7,084 nucleotides of DNA from Alphaproteobacteria bacterium (GTDB lineage Bacteria; Pseudomonadota; Alphaproteobacteria; Micropepsales; Micropepsaceae), in assembly GCA_028869355.1 (NCBI GenBank), contig JAGWSK010000411.1, positions 1 through 7,084 on the forward strand, given 5' to 3'. Position 1 is the stretch's first letter, and each line of letters begins with the position of its first letter. Shown piece after piece: positions 6,154 through 7,084 of the stretch. Made by a program: the position numbers and the translations under genes. The notes beneath the pieces are model-generated. The model saw only the letters and a program-made list of their open reading frames with translations. It did no database searches and had not been told where the DNA came from.

Positions 6154-7059
6154 ATGAAAACCGGTTTCATTTCCATTGCGTTGTTCCTGACGGCGGCCAT
6201 ACCTGCCGCGGCACAGCGACCGCCACCCGGGACTGGTGAAGATCACACGCAACTCGTGGCTCCCGGCATCTACAGCGTCAACTGGGGTGATATGGGGTTG
6301 AATGTCGGGGTTTTCACGGGGTCCGACGGCGTGCTCTTGATCGATGCCCAGGACGAACCCGCAGTTCCGCGGCTGAAAACCGAGCTGGCGAAGATTTCCA
6401 CCGCGCCGGTGCGGTTTGTGATCGATTCACACTGGCATTTCGATCATGTCGGCGGCAATGCGACATTCGCAAAAGAGGGTGCGGTCGTCATTGCACAGAC
6501 GAATACAAGAACCCGCATGATGTCGGAGCAGGTCAATCCTCTTGGCGGGAAACAGCGCGCCTTCCCGGCGGGGGCGTGGCCGCAAATCACATTCGATGAT
6601 TCGCTATCGCTGCATTTCAACGGCGATGACATTACCGTCACGCATGTGCCGAATGCGCATACCGATGGCGATGCGATTGTCCTGTTTCGCAAGGCGGATG
6701 TGCTGTTTGCGGCCGACCTGTTCAATTCCGGCGATTACACCCGGATTGATCCACGTGGCGGCAGTATCGACGGAATGATTGCTGCCTATCGCGCATTGTT
6801 GCCGATGCTGGATGACAAAGTGAGGGTGGTGCCCGGGCGCGGGCGCGTCGCGGGCAAAAAGCATCTCGAGGAATATTTGAATGTGATGATCGCACTGCGC
6901 GACCGCGTCACCACGATGATGCAGGCCGGCCTGACTGTGGAGCAGGTTGTCGCCGCAAAACCGAGTGCCGATTTCGATCCACGCTGGGGAAATGGGCCGA
7001 TCCGCCCCGATCAGTATGTCGAAGAAGTCTATGCCGATCTGAAATCCCACAAAAACTGA
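6154..7059 (+). CDS. Exported metallo-beta-lactamase-fold hydrolase with altered PGHG motif
   Basis: A 301-residue MBL-fold protein with a typical signal peptide (MKTGFISIALFLTAAIPAAAQ, likely cleaved after AAA near residue 20), so it probably acts in the periplasm. The metal site is visible: HWHFDH at 93-98 (H93, H95, D97, H98), H169 in NAHTDGD and D188 in FAADLF. The last usual ligand, the His of PGHG, is Arg here (VVPGRGRV, R229; codon CGC at 6838-6840). The overall pattern (GIYSVNWGDMGLNVGVF, GVLLIDAQ, VRFVIDSHWHFDHVGGN) is that of the broad MBL-fold group containing SoxH- and QuiP-like proteins, not a recognised beta-lactamase, and I cannot name a substrate. The ATG at 6154 is preferred over the upstream GTG at 6088 because the signal peptide begins there; no strong Shine-Dalgarno is seen. 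It is divergent from fadE. R229 may leave one metal site weak or empty. Confidence 0.9.
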   Translation: MKTGFISIALFLTAAIPAAAQRPPPGTGEDHTQLVAPGIYSVNWGDMGLNVGVFTGSDGVLLIDAQDEPAVPRLKTELAKISTAPVRFVIDSHWHFDHVGGNATFAKEGAVVIAQTNTRTRMMSEQVNPLGGKQRAFPAGAWPQITFDDSLSLHFNGDDITVTHVPNAHTDGDAIVLFRKADVLFAADLFNSGDYTRIDPRGGSIDGMIAAYRALLPMLDDKVRVVPGRGRVAGKKHLEEYLNVMIALRDRVTTMMQAGLTVEQVVAAKPSADFDPRWGNGPIRPDQYVEEVYADLKSHKN

Positions 7060-7084
7060 GCGCGGTTGTGCTGGAACGGGATGC

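Noticed and set aside
1..7084. CRISPR array, insertion sequence, tRNA or phage-related elements
   Set aside because: No spaced repeats, transposase motifs, terminal inverted repeats or tRNA-like folds were seen on either strand.

Overview
The window is GC-rich and densely coded. It looks like the chromosome of an alphaproteobacterium, most likely Hyphomicrobiales and perhaps the Bradyrhizobium/Rhodopseudomonas/Afipia group. The basis is codon use, the PE-ligase-polymerase domain order of LigD, a FadE-type acyl-CoA dehydrogenase, and a remnant resembling the small alphaproteobacterial DUF3309 family. The genus is inferred, because no RNA gene or other marker is present.

Layout. (1) 69-995 (+): Ku, the end-binding protein of bacterial non-homologous end joining (NHEJ). 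(2) 992-3636 (-): LigD, the multifunctional NHEJ ligase, converging tail to tail on ku; the two stop codons share one CTAG. LigD is in two reading frames: a 243-residue 3'-phosphoesterase (PE) frame (2905-3636) and a ligase-polymerase frame (992-2902 from its first good ATG, open back to a GTG at 3037). The frames meet at a run of nine A on the coding strand (2954-2962) in the Lys-rich linker between PE and ligase. A single -1 shift there gives a normal LigD of about 881 residues. (3) 3667-3772 (-): a degenerate remnant resembling the C-terminal half of a DUF3309 small membrane protein. (4) 3773-6034 (-): a FadE-like acyl-CoA dehydrogenase with a TTG start and a strong ribosome binding site. 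(5) 6154-7059 (+): a secreted metallo-beta-lactamase-fold hydrolase, divergent from fadE.

Ku and LigD form a complete two-component NHEJ system: Ku binds double-strand ends and recruits LigD, which trims 3' ends (PE), fills or extends them (POL) and seals them (LIG). FadE (fatty-acid beta-oxidation) and the periplasmic hydrolase have no evident link to repair and look like ordinary neighbours.

I found no new multi-gene system. The observations most worth checking are the A9 frame junction in ligD, the frameshifted DUF3309-like remnant, and the loss of the usual PGHG histidine in the metallo-hydrolase. Intergenic stretches are all short (under 140 bases) apart from what is listed.
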